A stretch of DNA of 64,000 bases from PZPK01 sp965230795 (GCA_965230795.1 OZ246020.1:2108001-2172000); one strand, 5' to 3'. Counted from the stretch's first letter, positions 52,234-62,487 are shown. Notes: a model not told the origin generated them from the sequence alone. Program-made: numbers and translations.

Positions 52234-54111
52234 ATGGCTAAAAAGTCTCCCAGAAAATCCGGATTGGCAAAACAAAAAGCGAAATATCGGAAAGCGTCCA
52301 CTGAAGTACTTAGCTCGTCTGATAGACAAAAGCTCCAGGCGACTTTACAGCAAGGCCTGGCTTTTCATCGACAGAATAATCTGATTGCTGCCGAGCAAGG
52401 CTATCGTCAAGCGCTGCAGATTGATCCCGGTAACGCGGAAGCCCATCAATACTTGGCTGTGATCGCCCGATCTACAGGGCACATTGAAGCGGCCATGAAC
52501 CACCTGCAAAGTGCACTTGCCAGGGATTCCGCACAACCAAAGTTACATTTCATGCTTGCCCAGCTCATGGAAGGCACGGGACGATTTGACACCGCAATTC
52601 AGCACTATCAATACAGTATTGAGCTCGATACACGCTTTGTCGAAGCGCTGAATAATCTGGGTGTTCTGTTTAAGAAAGTACATCGTTACCGGGATGCTGT
52701 GGGGTGTTTTGAGCGGGTACTCAAGCTGAATCCCGGCTCGGCTCAGGTTCTCAGTAATCTTGGAAACTGTTTGAAAGAATCCGGACAGATCGATACCGCA
52801 ATTGATACGCTGGAAAAGGCGGTTGCAAGCGATCCGAATCTGCTGGGAGCCCATTCGAATCTACTCCTGGCCCTGAATTATCTGGAAGACAAATCTCCAG
52901 AGGAGGTTGCCGAAGCTCACAAGGCCTGGGGCAAAGCATCTAATCTTGGTGAGCATGTACGCAGTCGGCCCTATGATTTCAGTCGGTATCAGGAACAAAA
53001 AGGGGATCTGCAACGCCGTATTAAGCTCGGTTTTGTGTCGGCTGATTTGCATCGCCATTCCGTCGCTTTTTTTATAGAGCCTTTATTGGAACACCTCGAT
53101 CGGAAGCGCTTTGAGCTGACCTGCTATTACAACAACTCGGTGACTGATCCGGTTCAGGAGCGCTTGCAGCAGGCCTCAGAGCATTGGGTGGCGGTTGAGT
53201 CCTGGAATGACGATGCACTGGCAGATCAAATCTATAAAGATGCCATCGATATTCTGATAGACCTGTCCGGACACAGTGCGCACAATCGGCTACCGGTGTT
53301 CGCTCGCAGGCCCGCGCCGGTGCAAATGACCTGGTTGGGCTATCCAAACACCACGGGGCTGGCCGCGATCGATTATCGTATCAGTGATGATATTGCTGAT
53401 CCGCCCGGATCATCTGAAGCCTTGTGTTCAGAAGAGATACTGCGTGTAGATGGTGGGTTCCTGTGTTACCAGGGTAATGATGAGTTGCCGGAACCGGTGG
53501 ATACGCCGGCGCTGAAAAATGGTTATATCACCTTCGGCTGCTGTAACAATGCGGTAAAGATAAGTCCTGCTCAGGTTGCAAGGTGGTCGGAAATCCTGAA
53601 GGCTTTGCCAACTGCGCGTTTGCTGCTCAAGGCACCACAGTTTGGTGATCTCCATACCCGAGAGCACTTTCTTTCTCTTTTCCAAAAGCAGGGTATTGAT
53701 CCAGGGCGCTTAGCGTTTTCGGGTCTGGTACCGGATTATGTCGATCATATGCGTTTTTACGAAACCATTGATATAGCGCTGGACACCTTTCCCTACAACG
53801 GAACCACAACAACCTTTGAGGGGCTTTGGATGGGCGTGCCGGCGCTTACGCTGGCCGGAGACAGTCATGCCTCAAGAGTTGGTGCGAGTATTCTGACTCG
53901 CTTGGGTTTGGAGAAGTGTGTTGCACACAGCAGTGAGGATTTACTCGAATGTGCGCTGGGAATGAGCGCGGACCTTGATGCATTAAACCAAGTGCGAAGA
54001 AAGCTCAGGCTTGATCTCAAATCGCTTGTTATTGGCGATCCGGAAAGATTTACGCGCAATATGGAAAGTGTGCTGAAAAATGCCTGGCACAGATATCTGG
54101 AAAAAGTGTAA
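52234..54111 (+). CDS. TPR-GT41 glycosyltransferase (O-GlcNAc transferase/SPINDLY-like)
   Basis: 625 residues. A basic N-terminal tail, about five TPRs (35-230: 'GNAEAHQYLAVIARSTGHIEAAM', read over 23 positions from about 67; 'VEALNNLGVLFKKVHRYRDA'), then a GT41 catalytic region with 'GFVSADLHRHSVAFFIEPLL', 'PVQMTWLGYPNTTGL', 'FGCCNNAVKISP' and 'LDTFPYNGTTTTFEGLWMGV'. GT41 enzymes add a sugar to Ser/Thr (or Asn/His) of proteins in the cytoplasm. No signal peptide. It begins 26 bases after the TonB-like gene, so it may glycosylate a cluster product or just share the transcript. Confidence 0.9.
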   Translation: MAKKSPRKSGLAKQKAKYRKASTEVLSSSDRQKLQATLQQGLAFHRQNNLIAAEQGYRQALQIDPGNAEAHQYLAVIARSTGHIEAAMNHLQSALARDSAQPKLHFMLAQLMEGTGRFDTAIQHYQYSIELDTRFVEALNNLGVLFKKVHRYRDAVGCFERVLKLNPGSAQVLSNLGNCLKESGQIDTAIDTLEKAVASDPNLLGAHSNLLLALNYLEDKSPEEVAEAHKAWGKASNLGEHVRSRPYDFSRYQEQKGDLQRRIKLGFVSADLHRHSVAFFIEPLLEHLDRKRFELTCYYNNSVTDPVQERLQQASEHWVAVESWNDDALADQIYKDAIDILIDLSGHSAHNRLPVFARRPAPVQMTWLGYPNTTGLAAIDYRISDDIADPPGSSEALCSEEILRVDGGFLCYQGNDELPEPVDTPALKNGYITFGCCNNAVKISPAQVARWSEILKALPTARLLLKAPQFGDLHTREHFLSLFQKQGIDPGRLAFSGLVPDYVDHMRFYETIDIALDTFPYNGTTTTFEGLWMGVPALTLAGDSHASRVGASILTRLGLEKCVAHSSEDLLECALGMSADLDALNQVRRKLRLDLKSLVIGDPERFTRNMESVLKNAWHRYLEKV

Positions 54112-54218
54112 CGCTGGCTGCGATTGCTAAGACTACTAGGATTGCTAGGGCTGAATCCCGGGAAACAATAGATTTTCCTCTGCGAATCAAGCCCCTGAAT
54201 GGCGCCGAATGAAAATCA

Positions 54219-54692
54219 TCAGCTCTCGATGGTAATGCGCGGTAACTCGGGCGTTTCCATAGATACCTTGTCCACAGGCGCGATAACTTTGGACGTACCG
54301 GATACCACTTCCGCATTGTCCTGGTTAGTGACTTCGCATCTAAGTACGACGCGATGACGCTCAAGTTTTTCCTCAACCGTAAGCTTGACCGTGAGCGTGT
54401 CTCCAAGCTCCACCGGGCAATGAAATTTCAGTTTCTGTTCCAAATGAATCGTTCCCGGTCCGGGAATCACCGAGGTCAGGGCGGCAGAGATTAATGAGCT
54501 CGCCCACATGCCATGACCGATGTGTTCCTTGGTGGTGGCTTTGGTTGCCACCTCCGTGTTGAGGGACACAGGATTTACGTCACCCGAAGCTGCTGCAAAC
54601 AAAAGCAGCTCCTCATTGGTCAAGGACTTGGTGAAAGTGGCATAGTCGCCCACATGCAGTTCGTCGTAGGTGATGTTCTCAATGGCACGCAT
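54219..54692 (-). CDS. MaoC/hot-dog family protein lacking the catalytic His
   Basis: 157 residues with the MaoC-type hydratase outline: 'TNEELLLFAAASGDVNPVSLNTE', about 25-47, then 'IGHGMWASSLISAAL' and 'GTIHLEQKLKFHCPVELGDTLTV'. The active site of R-specific enoyl-CoA hydratases is D-x-N-P-x-H; here D38 and N40 are kept but the His position is S43. Hydratase activity is therefore doubtful; it may be a binding or redesigned enzyme. Convergent with the GT41 gene. Confidence 0.85.
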   Translation of the reverse strand: MRAIENITYDELHVGDYATFTKSLTNEELLLFAAASGDVNPVSLNTEVATKATTKEHIGHGMWASSLISAALTSVIPGPGTIHLEQKLKFHCPVELGDTLTVKLTVEEKLERHRVVLRCEVTNQDNAEVVSGTSKVIAPVDKVSMETPELPRITIES

Positions 54693-54838
54693 AGTTTGTT
54701 AAAGTCTCGTTTTTTAATTCAATACCTTTAGCATAGGCCACATTCCTTGCGAATCAACAGTCACAGACCTGCCTTTTTTGTGGTGGTCTTTACTAAACCT
54801 CGCATGCTTGAATCGATTATCCGGAACACCATCATCTA

Positions 54839-57800
54839 ATGCCCCAGTCTTTTGCCAGCTGTCTTTACAGTGATCAGGTTCGTTTGAACAAGCTCAATAA
54901 ACAGTTAGACCGCCTTCGGGATCCGGAAGAGCGGGGACGCCTGGAATCGAAAATCGAAACACTTCGATCAGAAAGCGAGCACACCCTGAACGCCAGGCTG
55001 CAACAACAATTGAATTTGTCGTTTCCGGAAGACTTGCCTGTTTCGGGAAAATCTGAAGAGATAGCCAAAGCCCTTACTGAAAATCAGGTGGTCATCGTAG
55101 CGGGTGAAACCGGATCCGGAAAAACCACCCAGTTGCCCAAAATATGCTTGCAGGCAGGTTTCGGCTTCAAGGGAATGATTGGCCATACCCAACCCAGGCG
55201 TCTGGCTGCCCGGACGGTCAGCTCCCGTATTGCCAGTGAAATGCAGGTCGAACTGGGTGAGGCAGTGGGGTATCAGGTCCGCTTTACTGACCAGGTAAGC
55301 CGTAACACGCTGATAAAAGTCATGACAGACGGTATCCTGCTGTCTGAAATTAAGCAGGATCCCATCCTTAATCGCTATGAAGTGCTGATTATCGATGAGG
55401 CTCACGAGCGCAGCCTTAACATTGACTTTCTCCTGGGCTACATCAAACAAATTCTCCCGAAGCGACCTGAGCTGAAAGTGCTGATTACTTCCGCGACCAT
55501 TGATGTAGAGCGCTTCTCTGGCTATTTCTCTGAAGCGCCTGTGTTAGAGGTGGAAGGGCGTAGCTTTCCGGTTGACGTTTTTTATCGGCCGCCAGTTTAC
55601 GATTCGGATGATGATTCTTCACTGGCCCGTCAAATCAGTGATGTGATGGAAGAAATCCAGTCCGAGGAAAGAGCTCGGGGCTGGCGCGCAGGAGATGTGC
55701 TGGTGTTTCTTCCCGGTGAGCGGGAGATTCGCGACACCGCTAAATATCTCCGTCATGCGGAATGGCGCGACACGGAAATACTTCCCCTGTATGCGCGCCT
55801 GAGTGCGCAAGAGCAAAATCGGGTGTTCCGATCGCATGCCGGGCGTCGCATAGTATTGGCGACGAACGTAGCAGAAACCTCTATTACTGTGCCGGGTATT
55901 CGTTATGTGATTGATCCCGGAACAGTGAGAATGTCGCGCTACAGTTACCGTTCCAAGATCCAGCGTTTGCCAATCGAAGCGGTGTCTCAGGCCAGTGCCA
56001 ATCAGCGTAAAGGGCGCTGCGGACGGGTTGCAGAAGGGATCTGCTACCGTCTTTATTCTGAGGAGGATTTTCAGAATCGCCCCCAATATACCGACCCGGA
56101 AATTCTGCGGACCAATCTGGCTGCCGTTATTCTGAAAATGCTCGACTCCGGTATCGGGAAAGTCAGGCATTTCCCGTTTATAGATGTGCCGGAAAAAAAG
56201 TTATGGAACGATGGGTATAAGCTGTTGTTTGAGCTTGGTGCAGTGACCAGGCAGGAAAAGCTAACCCCGTTGGGCAAGCAGATGGCTCGTATTCCCGCAG
56301 ACCCGCGCTTGTCACGTATCCTGCTCGCCTCAGTAGATGAAGGTTGCGTGGATGAGGCGCTTGTTATTGTTAGCGCTTTGAGTGTCCAGGACCCCCGCGA
56401 ACGTCCTGCGGAAAAACGTCAGGCTGCCGATCAGGCCCATGCCTTGTTTCGTGATGCCGATTCTGACTTCGTCGCTTGGCTGAACCTGTGGAAAGAAGTC
56501 GAAAAACAGCGACAGGAACTGTCGGCCAGTCAGTTTAAAAAGTTCTGCCAAAAGCACTTTCTGTCCTATATGAGACTGCGTGAGTGGCGCGAATTGCATC
56601 GACAGTACCACCTGACCCTCAAACCTTTGCTCAAACTGAAACAGACAACTGAGGCCGATTACGATGCGGTTCACCGCTCCCTGCTGCACGGCTTTCTTGG
56701 TCAAATAGGACATCATGACGAAAAGCGTGACTATCAAGGCTGCCGTAACCGAAAATTTCAGATATTTCCAGGCTCTGCGATCGCCAAACGACAATGCAAA
56801 TGGCTGGTAGCCGCTGAAATCGTAGAGACCCAGCAAGTATACGCACGTCACTGCGCCCGAATCGATCCCTCCTGGATTGAGCCGATGGCGCAACACCTGG
56901 TCAAGAAATCCTGGAGTGAGCCCCATTGGGAGAAAAAACGGGCGCAGGTGTGCGCCTATGAAAAAGTCAGTCTGTATGGACTCGAAATCGTTGCCCGACG
57001 AAAAGTAAATTTTGCCAATATCGACCCGCTTGTGTCCCGCGAGATATTTATTCGCAGCGGGCTTGTGGAGGGGGAATATCAGGGGCGTGTCAAAGTTATA
57101 GAGGAAAACCGCGCACTGGCCGAGTCATTGGAAGCGATCGAGGATAGAACACGAAAACGCGATATTGTTGTCGATGACGAGCAGATTTTTCAGCTCTATG
57201 ACCAGCAATTGCCAGAGCATGTGGTGAGTGGCGCCAGCTTCGAAAAGTGGTATCGAAAGCTGGATGCAGATGCTCAGGCGGGTTTGAAATTTTCCCGCTC
57301 CGACCTGATGCGCAGCGCGGCGCCGGAATTTGATCCGCAAGCCTTTCCGGATTATCTCGAAAACAACGGCATCAAGTTCCCCCTGAGTTACCAGTTTAAT
57401 CCCGGCGATCAGAAAGATGGTGTGACGGTGAGTGTTCCCCTGCATGCAGCGCGGCAGTTGTCAGCAGAGCGCCTGGAACTGCTGGTGCCCGGTCTGTTGC
57501 GCGAGAAGTGTATCCAATTGATCAAGACATTGCCGCGGACGTTACGTAAACACCTGGTACCCGCGCCTGATACCGTCGATGAAATACTGCCGGCAATTGA
57601 GTCGAGCCAGTCTCCTCTGCTTGAAACGATGAGTCAGCAGATAAAAATTCGACGCAATGTTGATGTGCCTGTCGACGCCTGGGATCCAGCACAGTTGGAG
57701 GATCATTTGCGCATTAATGTCGAAATACTGGATGCAGAGGGGAAAGTGCTTAAACAGGGACGGCAAGTGGTTGAAATGGTCGATGAGCTCAGCGCGGAGA

Positions 57801-58705
57801 TTGACCAGTCAGCCGCCCGTCTGACAGAACAGGAAGTGGAAACCATTCAGCTTCATGACTGGTCATTCGACGTGCTGGAGGACGAAGTGGAAACCACTCA
57901 GGCCGGGATTTCCATGCGCATGTTTCCCGCCTTGAAAGATTGTGGTTCGTATGTTGAGAAAATTCTTTGCGCCGATACCTTGCAGGCTGAAAAATTAAGC
58001 CGCTTGGGGACGGCAAGATTGCTTATATTCAGGCTGGCATCGCAGCTGGAAAGCATTGAAAAACAACTGCCGGACTATAAAAAAATGGCGCTGCTTTACG
58101 CGCCCGTAGGACAGGCTCGTTCGCTTTATGATGATTTTAAACTCGCTGTTGTCGCCAATCATTTTCTTGCCGGAGGAGCTGTTCGCAGTCAGGCGGCCTT
58201 CGAAGAACTGTTGGTGAGCAAACGTGGCGATTTTTTTGAATTCGCTGTGGATTTTTCGAAATTGGTCGCCGATATTTTGCAGGCCTATCACGAGCTCCAG
58301 AAATCCCTCAAAGGAAAAGTCAGTCTGGAAATGGCTATGCCACTCAGCGATCTCAAGAACCAGTTATCGCATCTGGTCTTTGATGGTTTTATTGCGACAA
58401 CAGACTATGAACATCTGATCGACTTGCCGCGCTTTTTGTCCGCCGCGCGTCTGCGTTTTGAAAAAATGTCCCGCAATATGGCCCAGGAGCGTCAGGTGGT
58501 TCCCGTACTGCAAGCGTGGTGGCAGCAGTACTCGGAGAGAAAGAAGACACACGATGCTCAGGGGATTTTTGATCCCGAGCTGGAACATTTTCGCTGGATG
58601 ATTGAAGAGCAACGAGTCTCATGGTTTGCACAAACTCTGGGGACCAGGGAAACGGTGTCGGAAAAACGGCTAAATCGCCAGTGGGATAAGGTCAGAAGAA
58701 GCTGA
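54839..58705 (+). CDS. hrpA: ATP-dependent RNA helicase HrpA
   Basis: 1288 residues, typical HrpA length. DEAH-box motifs: motif I 'GETGSGKTT' (89-97), 'TQPRRLAARTVS', motif II 'DEAH' (186-189), motif III 'SATID', 'LPGERE', 'ATNVAETSITVPGI' and motif VI 'QRKGRCGRV'. Winged-helix, HA2 and OB-fold regions follow, then the long C-terminal DUF3418 domain specific to HrpA. In E. coli it processes a fimbrial mRNA and helps rescue collided ribosomes. Cytosolic. Confidence 0.96.
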   Translation: MPQSFASCLYSDQVRLNKLNKQLDRLRDPEERGRLESKIETLRSESEHTLNARLQQQLNLSFPEDLPVSGKSEEIAKALTENQVVIVAGETGSGKTTQLPKICLQAGFGFKGMIGHTQPRRLAARTVSSRIASEMQVELGEAVGYQVRFTDQVSRNTLIKVMTDGILLSEIKQDPILNRYEVLIIDEAHERSLNIDFLLGYIKQILPKRPELKVLITSATIDVERFSGYFSEAPVLEVEGRSFPVDVFYRPPVYDSDDDSSLARQISDVMEEIQSEERARGWRAGDVLVFLPGEREIRDTAKYLRHAEWRDTEILPLYARLSAQEQNRVFRSHAGRRIVLATNVAETSITVPGIRYVIDPGTVRMSRYSYRSKIQRLPIEAVSQASANQRKGRCGRVAEGICYRLYSEEDFQNRPQYTDPEILRTNLAAVILKMLDSGIGKVRHFPFIDVPEKKLWNDGYKLLFELGAVTRQEKLTPLGKQMARIPADPRLSRILLASVDEGCVDEALVIVSALSVQDPRERPAEKRQAADQAHALFRDADSDFVAWLNLWKEVEKQRQELSASQFKKFCQKHFLSYMRLREWRELHRQYHLTLKPLLKLKQTTEADYDAVHRSLLHGFLGQIGHHDEKRDYQGCRNRKFQIFPGSAIAKRQCKWLVAAEIVETQQVYARHCARIDPSWIEPMAQHLVKKSWSEPHWEKKRAQVCAYEKVSLYGLEIVARRKVNFANIDPLVSREIFIRSGLVEGEYQGRVKVIEENRALAESLEAIEDRTRKRDIVVDDEQIFQLYDQQLPEHVVSGASFEKWYRKLDADAQAGLKFSRSDLMRSAAPEFDPQAFPDYLENNGIKFPLSYQFNPGDQKDGVTVSVPLHAARQLSAERLELLVPGLLREKCIQLIKTLPRTLRKHLVPAPDTVDEILPAIESSQSPLLETMSQQIKIRRNVDVPVDAWDPAQLEDHLRINVEILDAEGKVLKQGRQVVEMVDELSAEIDQSAARLTEQEVETIQLHDWSFDVLEDEVETTQAGISMRMFPALKDCGSYVEKILCADTLQAEKLSRLGTARLLIFRLASQLESIEKQLPDYKKMALLYAPVGQARSLYDDFKLAVVANHFLAGGAVRSQAAFEELLVSKRGDFFEFAVDFSKLVADILQAYHELQKSLKGKVSLEMAMPLSDLKNQLSHLVFDGFIATTDYEHLIDLPRFLSAARLRFEKMSRNMAQERQVVPVLQAWWQQYSERKKTHDAQGIFDPELEHFRWMIEEQRVSWFAQTLGTRETVSEKRLNRQWDKVRRS

Positions 58706-58866
58706 TATCTGATGAATCAGAAGGATGAGCCAAATCCTCAAGTGCTGTGGCTGATTTGTTCATTGAGTTATTCGGAATGGGCTATTATTGTGCTTCGTTA
58801 CCTTGAGCCCAGCGAGCAATTGCGGCACTCACTCATGCAGAACGATAGAAAAAGAGAGGCAAGCAC

Positions 58867-59988
58867 ATGATTCAGGCAGCGATCACCGGTACCGGACTTT
58901 TCACCCCGAATGAATCCATTACCAACGACGAGCTGGTTGCGAGCTTCAATGAATATGTGCGGCGCTATAACGAAAGCAATGCAAGTGATATTGCTTCGGG
59001 CTCCAAAGAGGCATTACAGGAGTCTTCTTCGGCCTTTATCGAGAAAGCTTCCGGAATCAAACAACGCTATGTGATGGACAAAGCAGGGATTCTCGATCCT
59101 GATGTGATGCATCCGCTCATTCCCGAACGCAGTAACGAAGAGCCCGGTGTTCAGTGTGAGATGGCTGTTGCAGCGGCAAAACAGGCGCTGGAAAACGCTA
59201 ATCGCAGTGTCGAAGATATCGATGCTGTCATTGTGGCCTGTTCAAACATGCAACGAGCGTATCCGGCTGTCGCGGTGGAAGTTCAGCATTATCTGGGTAT
59301 CGATGGTTTTGCCTACGACATGAACGTCGCCTGTTCGTCTGCCACCTTTGGTTTGCAGGCGGCTTTGAATCTGATTCAGACAGGCACAGCGCGAGCTGTA
59401 CTGATGGTGAATCCGGAAATCTGCACCGCTCACCTGAATTTCCGTGACCGCGACAGCCATTTCATATTTGGTGATGTCTGCACCGCGGTGATCGTCGAGC
59501 GTAGCGATGAGCGTAATAGTGATGATTATTTTGAAGTGGTTGGCGCCAAGCTCAAAACCCGTTTCTCCAATAATATCCGCAATAATTTCGGCTTTTTAAA
59601 TCGTTGCGCGCCGGGTACGGAAAATCACCCGGACAAACTCTTTGTTCAGCAGGGAAGAAAGGTCTTTAAGGAAGTGTCACCCCTCGTTGCAGAAATGATA
59701 CTTGGTCATTTGGAGGAACATAATTTAAAGGCGAGTGATCTAAAAAGGCTCTGGCTTCATCAGGCAAACCTCAACATGAACCAGTTAATTGCCAAACGCG
59801 TACTGGGTAGGGACGCCACACTGGAAGAAGCGCCTGTAATTCTGGATCAGTATGCCAATACCAGCTCCGCAGGATCTGTGATTGCTTTACATAAAACCCG
59901 TGATGAGCTGGCGAAAGGAGAACTTGGCGTTCTCTGTTCCTTCGGAGCAGGTTATTCTGTTGGCAATGTGATCCTGAAAAAATGCTAG
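58867..59988 (+). CDS. Beta-ketoacyl-ACP synthase III-like condensing enzyme
   Basis: 373 residues, longer than housekeeping FabH (about 320). Catalytic Cys C156 ('NVACSSATFG'), H298 ('LHQANLNMN') and N331 ('QYANTSSAGS') are all present. The extra length is an N-terminal insertion (about 30-95), as in the Pseudomonas PA3286-type enzymes that take medium-chain acyl-CoA into fatty acid synthesis. It could equally serve a specialised acyl product. It stands alone, not in a fab operon. Confidence 0.9.
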   Translation: MIQAAITGTGLFTPNESITNDELVASFNEYVRRYNESNASDIASGSKEALQESSSAFIEKASGIKQRYVMDKAGILDPDVMHPLIPERSNEEPGVQCEMAVAAAKQALENANRSVEDIDAVIVACSNMQRAYPAVAVEVQHYLGIDGFAYDMNVACSSATFGLQAALNLIQTGTARAVLMVNPEICTAHLNFRDRDSHFIFGDVCTAVIVERSDERNSDDYFEVVGAKLKTRFSNNIRNNFGFLNRCAPGTENHPDKLFVQQGRKVFKEVSPLVAEMILGHLEEHNLKASDLKRLWLHQANLNMNQLIAKRVLGRDATLEEAPVILDQYANTSSAGSVIALHKTRDELAKGELGVLCSFGAGYSVGNVILKKC

Positions 59989-60060
59989 ACTAAGCCGGCC
60001 TGTTCGAGTTGTTTGGGGCGGCGCATACCAGGGAAGATTACAATTGATAAAGAGTGAGCC

Positions 60061-60810
60061 ATGAGACTTCTGCCCGGACTACCCGTAAACCGCGTTCATC
60101 TGATCCTTCTGTTTCTGTTATCGAGCCTTTCAGCGACGGCGCTGGGCCAGCAATATGAAGAACAGGATCGCTTCGAGTCCTTCAATCGGGCCATGTTTTC
60201 GTTCAACGAGCAGGCAGACAAGTATGTGATGAAGCCCGTTGCTCAGGCTTACAAGTTCGTCACGCCCAAAATCGTCAACGAAGGCATCACCAATATTTTC
60301 AAGAATCTGGATGACGTCGAAACCTTCGCAAATTCCCTGCTACAGGCTAAGTTTCACAACGCCATCGTGACATTAAATCGAATTATCTATAACACGACCT
60401 TCGGGCTTGGTGGCTTTTTTGATGTGGCGACCGCGTTCGGATTGCAGAACGACGAAGAAGATTTTGGCCAAACGCTGGCAGTGTGGGGGTATGAGTCCAG
60501 TAGCTATCTGGTCCTGCCTTTTCTCGGGCCTTCAACCGTCAGGGATCTGGGCGGGCGATTTGTCGATTCCTATTTCGAACCCCTGCAATATTTTGATGAA
60601 GTGCATCGTGACGCCATCATACTTTCCCAGGCGGTCAAGTTTGTCGATTTGAGGGCAGATTTGCTGGGCGCAGAGAATTTACTTCTGGGAACCGACCGAT
60701 ATCAATTCGTGCGTAGTGCCTACTACCAGAACCGGGAATTTCTTATCAAGGATGGTGAAATTTCAGATCCCTTTGCCAATGAGGACTTCGACGATTTCGA
60801 AGACTTCTGA
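60061..60810 (+). CDS. mlaA: MlaA (VacJ) family protein without lipobox
   Basis: 249 residues. 'DRFESFNRAMFSFNEQADKYVMKPVAQAY', read from about 37 in two halves, and 'FLGPSTVRDLGGRFVDSY' are MlaA hallmarks; the protein removes misplaced phospholipid from the outer leaflet of the outer membrane. The signal peptide ends 'SATALGQQ' with no Cys in the first 40 residues, so it should be cleaved by signal peptidase I and not lipidated, unlike E. coli MlaA. The acidic tail ('FANEDFDDFEDF') is also seen in relatives. The rest of the Mla system is not in this window. Confidence 0.92.
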   Translation: MRLLPGLPVNRVHLILLFLLSSLSATALGQQYEEQDRFESFNRAMFSFNEQADKYVMKPVAQAYKFVTPKIVNEGITNIFKNLDDVETFANSLLQAKFHNAIVTLNRIIYNTTFGLGGFFDVATAFGLQNDEEDFGQTLAVWGYESSSYLVLPFLGPSTVRDLGGRFVDSYFEPLQYFDEVHRDAIILSQAVKFVDLRADLLGAENLLLGTDRYQFVRSAYYQNREFLIKDGEISDPFANEDFDDFEDF

Positions 60811-60991
60811 CCGTTTCGCTGTTTATCTGTCCGTGAATTCCTTGCCGTGTTAAAAACGGTACACATGTCACGTTAGTATCTGCCTATTACACAATTTCAC
60901 AGAGATCACACCAAGCTCAACAGCCTTTGTTCGCTTCCTGACCTATAGTTGTATTACGTCTTTCTAAAACAACGAAGTAAGGAACCAGGAC

Positions 60992-62467
60992 TTGTCTCGA
61001 TCTCCTTCCAAGCGCATAAAAAAGCTTAAAGAACAACTCGAATCGGCGCGCAGCTATGAGCACTGGAGCGACGCAGCCCAGTCCCTTGATGAATTGGAAA
61101 ACCGGCTGAGCTGGAAAAACAACATTGCCTCTGATGTCTACAACTACGAATTGTTGTCCGATCGCTTAAAGCTGCTGAGAAAGTACAAGGAAAGCGGGCG
61201 TATCGAAGACCTTTCCCGGGCTTTGAGGGAAGGTTTGCATCATGATCTTGGCAATATGGGTGATATTCGCCTTTATCAGCAGTGCTATTTCGGAACCAAG
61301 GGCCTCATCGAAAATTACATAACCGAGGTGTGTGAGTGTCTGGATTATGTCTGTGACAATCAAATCGAGGGCATGCCTTCTGGCAAGAAGCTCGATTTTT
61401 TTAAGGATATTCTGCTGAGCTTCGGCCGACCGGCATTGCTGTTAAGCGGTGGCGCCTCGCTTGGTGCGTTCCATATTGGGGTTGTCAAAGCCCTCTGGGA
61501 GCAGGATTTATTGCCCCAGGTCATCACCGGATCCAGCGCAGGCTCAATCATCGCTGCGACACTTGGAACCCACACCGACGATGAGTTACCCGCACTGTTT
61601 GATGCCAGTCGACACAATATGAAAGCATGGCGCTGGATGGGTATGCTCAGCGGTATCAAGGGCAAGGGTTTCATGGATCAGAAACAGCTTCAGGATTACA
61701 TTCGCAGTTATGTTGGCGAATACACCATGCAGGAGGCCTACGAGAAAACCGGACGAAGTATTAATATCAGCGTTTCACCGGTTCAGCATTTTCAGAAAGC
61801 CCGCCTGCTAAGCGGATATACTTCGCCCTATATACTGATGTGGAGTGCGGCTCTGGCATCCTGTGCTGTCCCGGCGATATTCCCGCCGGTTAAACTCCTG
61901 AAGAAAGACAAGGATGGCCACAATGTTCCGTACATGCCCAGATTGCGATGGGTTGACGGTAGCGTTGTCAGTGATTTACCCATCGAACGTTTGATGCATC
62001 TTTATGACGTTAACTATTCCATTGTCAGTCAGACTAATCCCCACGTTGTCCCGTTTTTGCAGGAGAAGGCAGAAGAGGGGGGCAAGAAGCTCCGTGAGCT
62101 GCCTTTATCGCTTGCCAAAGCGGAGTTCAAATTCCATGGTCGTGCCGTATTTGACTACATGCGCCGTCACGTCAATTCGCAGATTGTCAGGCAGATCTCG
62201 GGGCAGTGCTATTCGATGATGACTCAGAACTACTATGGCGATGTGACCATTGCGCCCCGCTACAAGCTCAGACATTACGTGCGCATGATGGCGAACCCGA
62301 ACCCGGAATTTATTCGCGAACTTATGCTGGAAGGCGAGCGTGCAACCTGGCCCAAGCTTTCCATGATCCGTACCCACGCCAAGATCAGTAAAACCCTGGA
62401 GCACTGCATTGAACGTCTGAAGCAGGACGTGCGTACGCATCGCGCCAAACTGACAGTTATTGCCTGA
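60992..62467 (+). CDS. Patatin-like phospholipase with DUF3336 domain
   Basis: 491 residues. An N-terminal helical DUF3336 region (about 1-140) precedes a patatin domain with the oxyanion loop 'SGGASLGAFH' (152-161), nucleophile S182 in 'GSSAG' and D322 in 'VDGS': a Ser-Asp dyad. It should hydrolyse phospholipid or other acyl esters. No signal peptide. The TTG start has AGGA upstream. It follows mlaA, so two lipid-handling genes are adjacent, though 181 bases apart. Confidence 0.9.
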   Translation: MSRSPSKRIKKLKEQLESARSYEHWSDAAQSLDELENRLSWKNNIASDVYNYELLSDRLKLLRKYKESGRIEDLSRALREGLHHDLGNMGDIRLYQQCYFGTKGLIENYITEVCECLDYVCDNQIEGMPSGKKLDFFKDILLSFGRPALLLSGGASLGAFHIGVVKALWEQDLLPQVITGSSAGSIIAATLGTHTDDELPALFDASRHNMKAWRWMGMLSGIKGKGFMDQKQLQDYIRSYVGEYTMQEAYEKTGRSINISVSPVQHFQKARLLSGYTSPYILMWSAALASCAVPAIFPPVKLLKKDKDGHNVPYMPRLRWVDGSVVSDLPIERLMHLYDVNYSIVSQTNPHVVPFLQEKAEEGGKKLRELPLSLAKAEFKFHGRAVFDYMRRHVNSQIVRQISGQCYSMMTQNYYGDVTIAPRYKLRHYVRMMANPNPEFIRELMLEGERATWPKLSMIRTHAKISKTLEHCIERLKQDVRTHRAKLTVIA

Positions 62468-62487
62468 TCCTGGTAATTTCTTTAAGC

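Noticed and set aside
56330..56926. 198-codon minus-strand frame within hrpA
   Set aside because: Antisense to a continuous, motif-rich helicase gene with no start signal.
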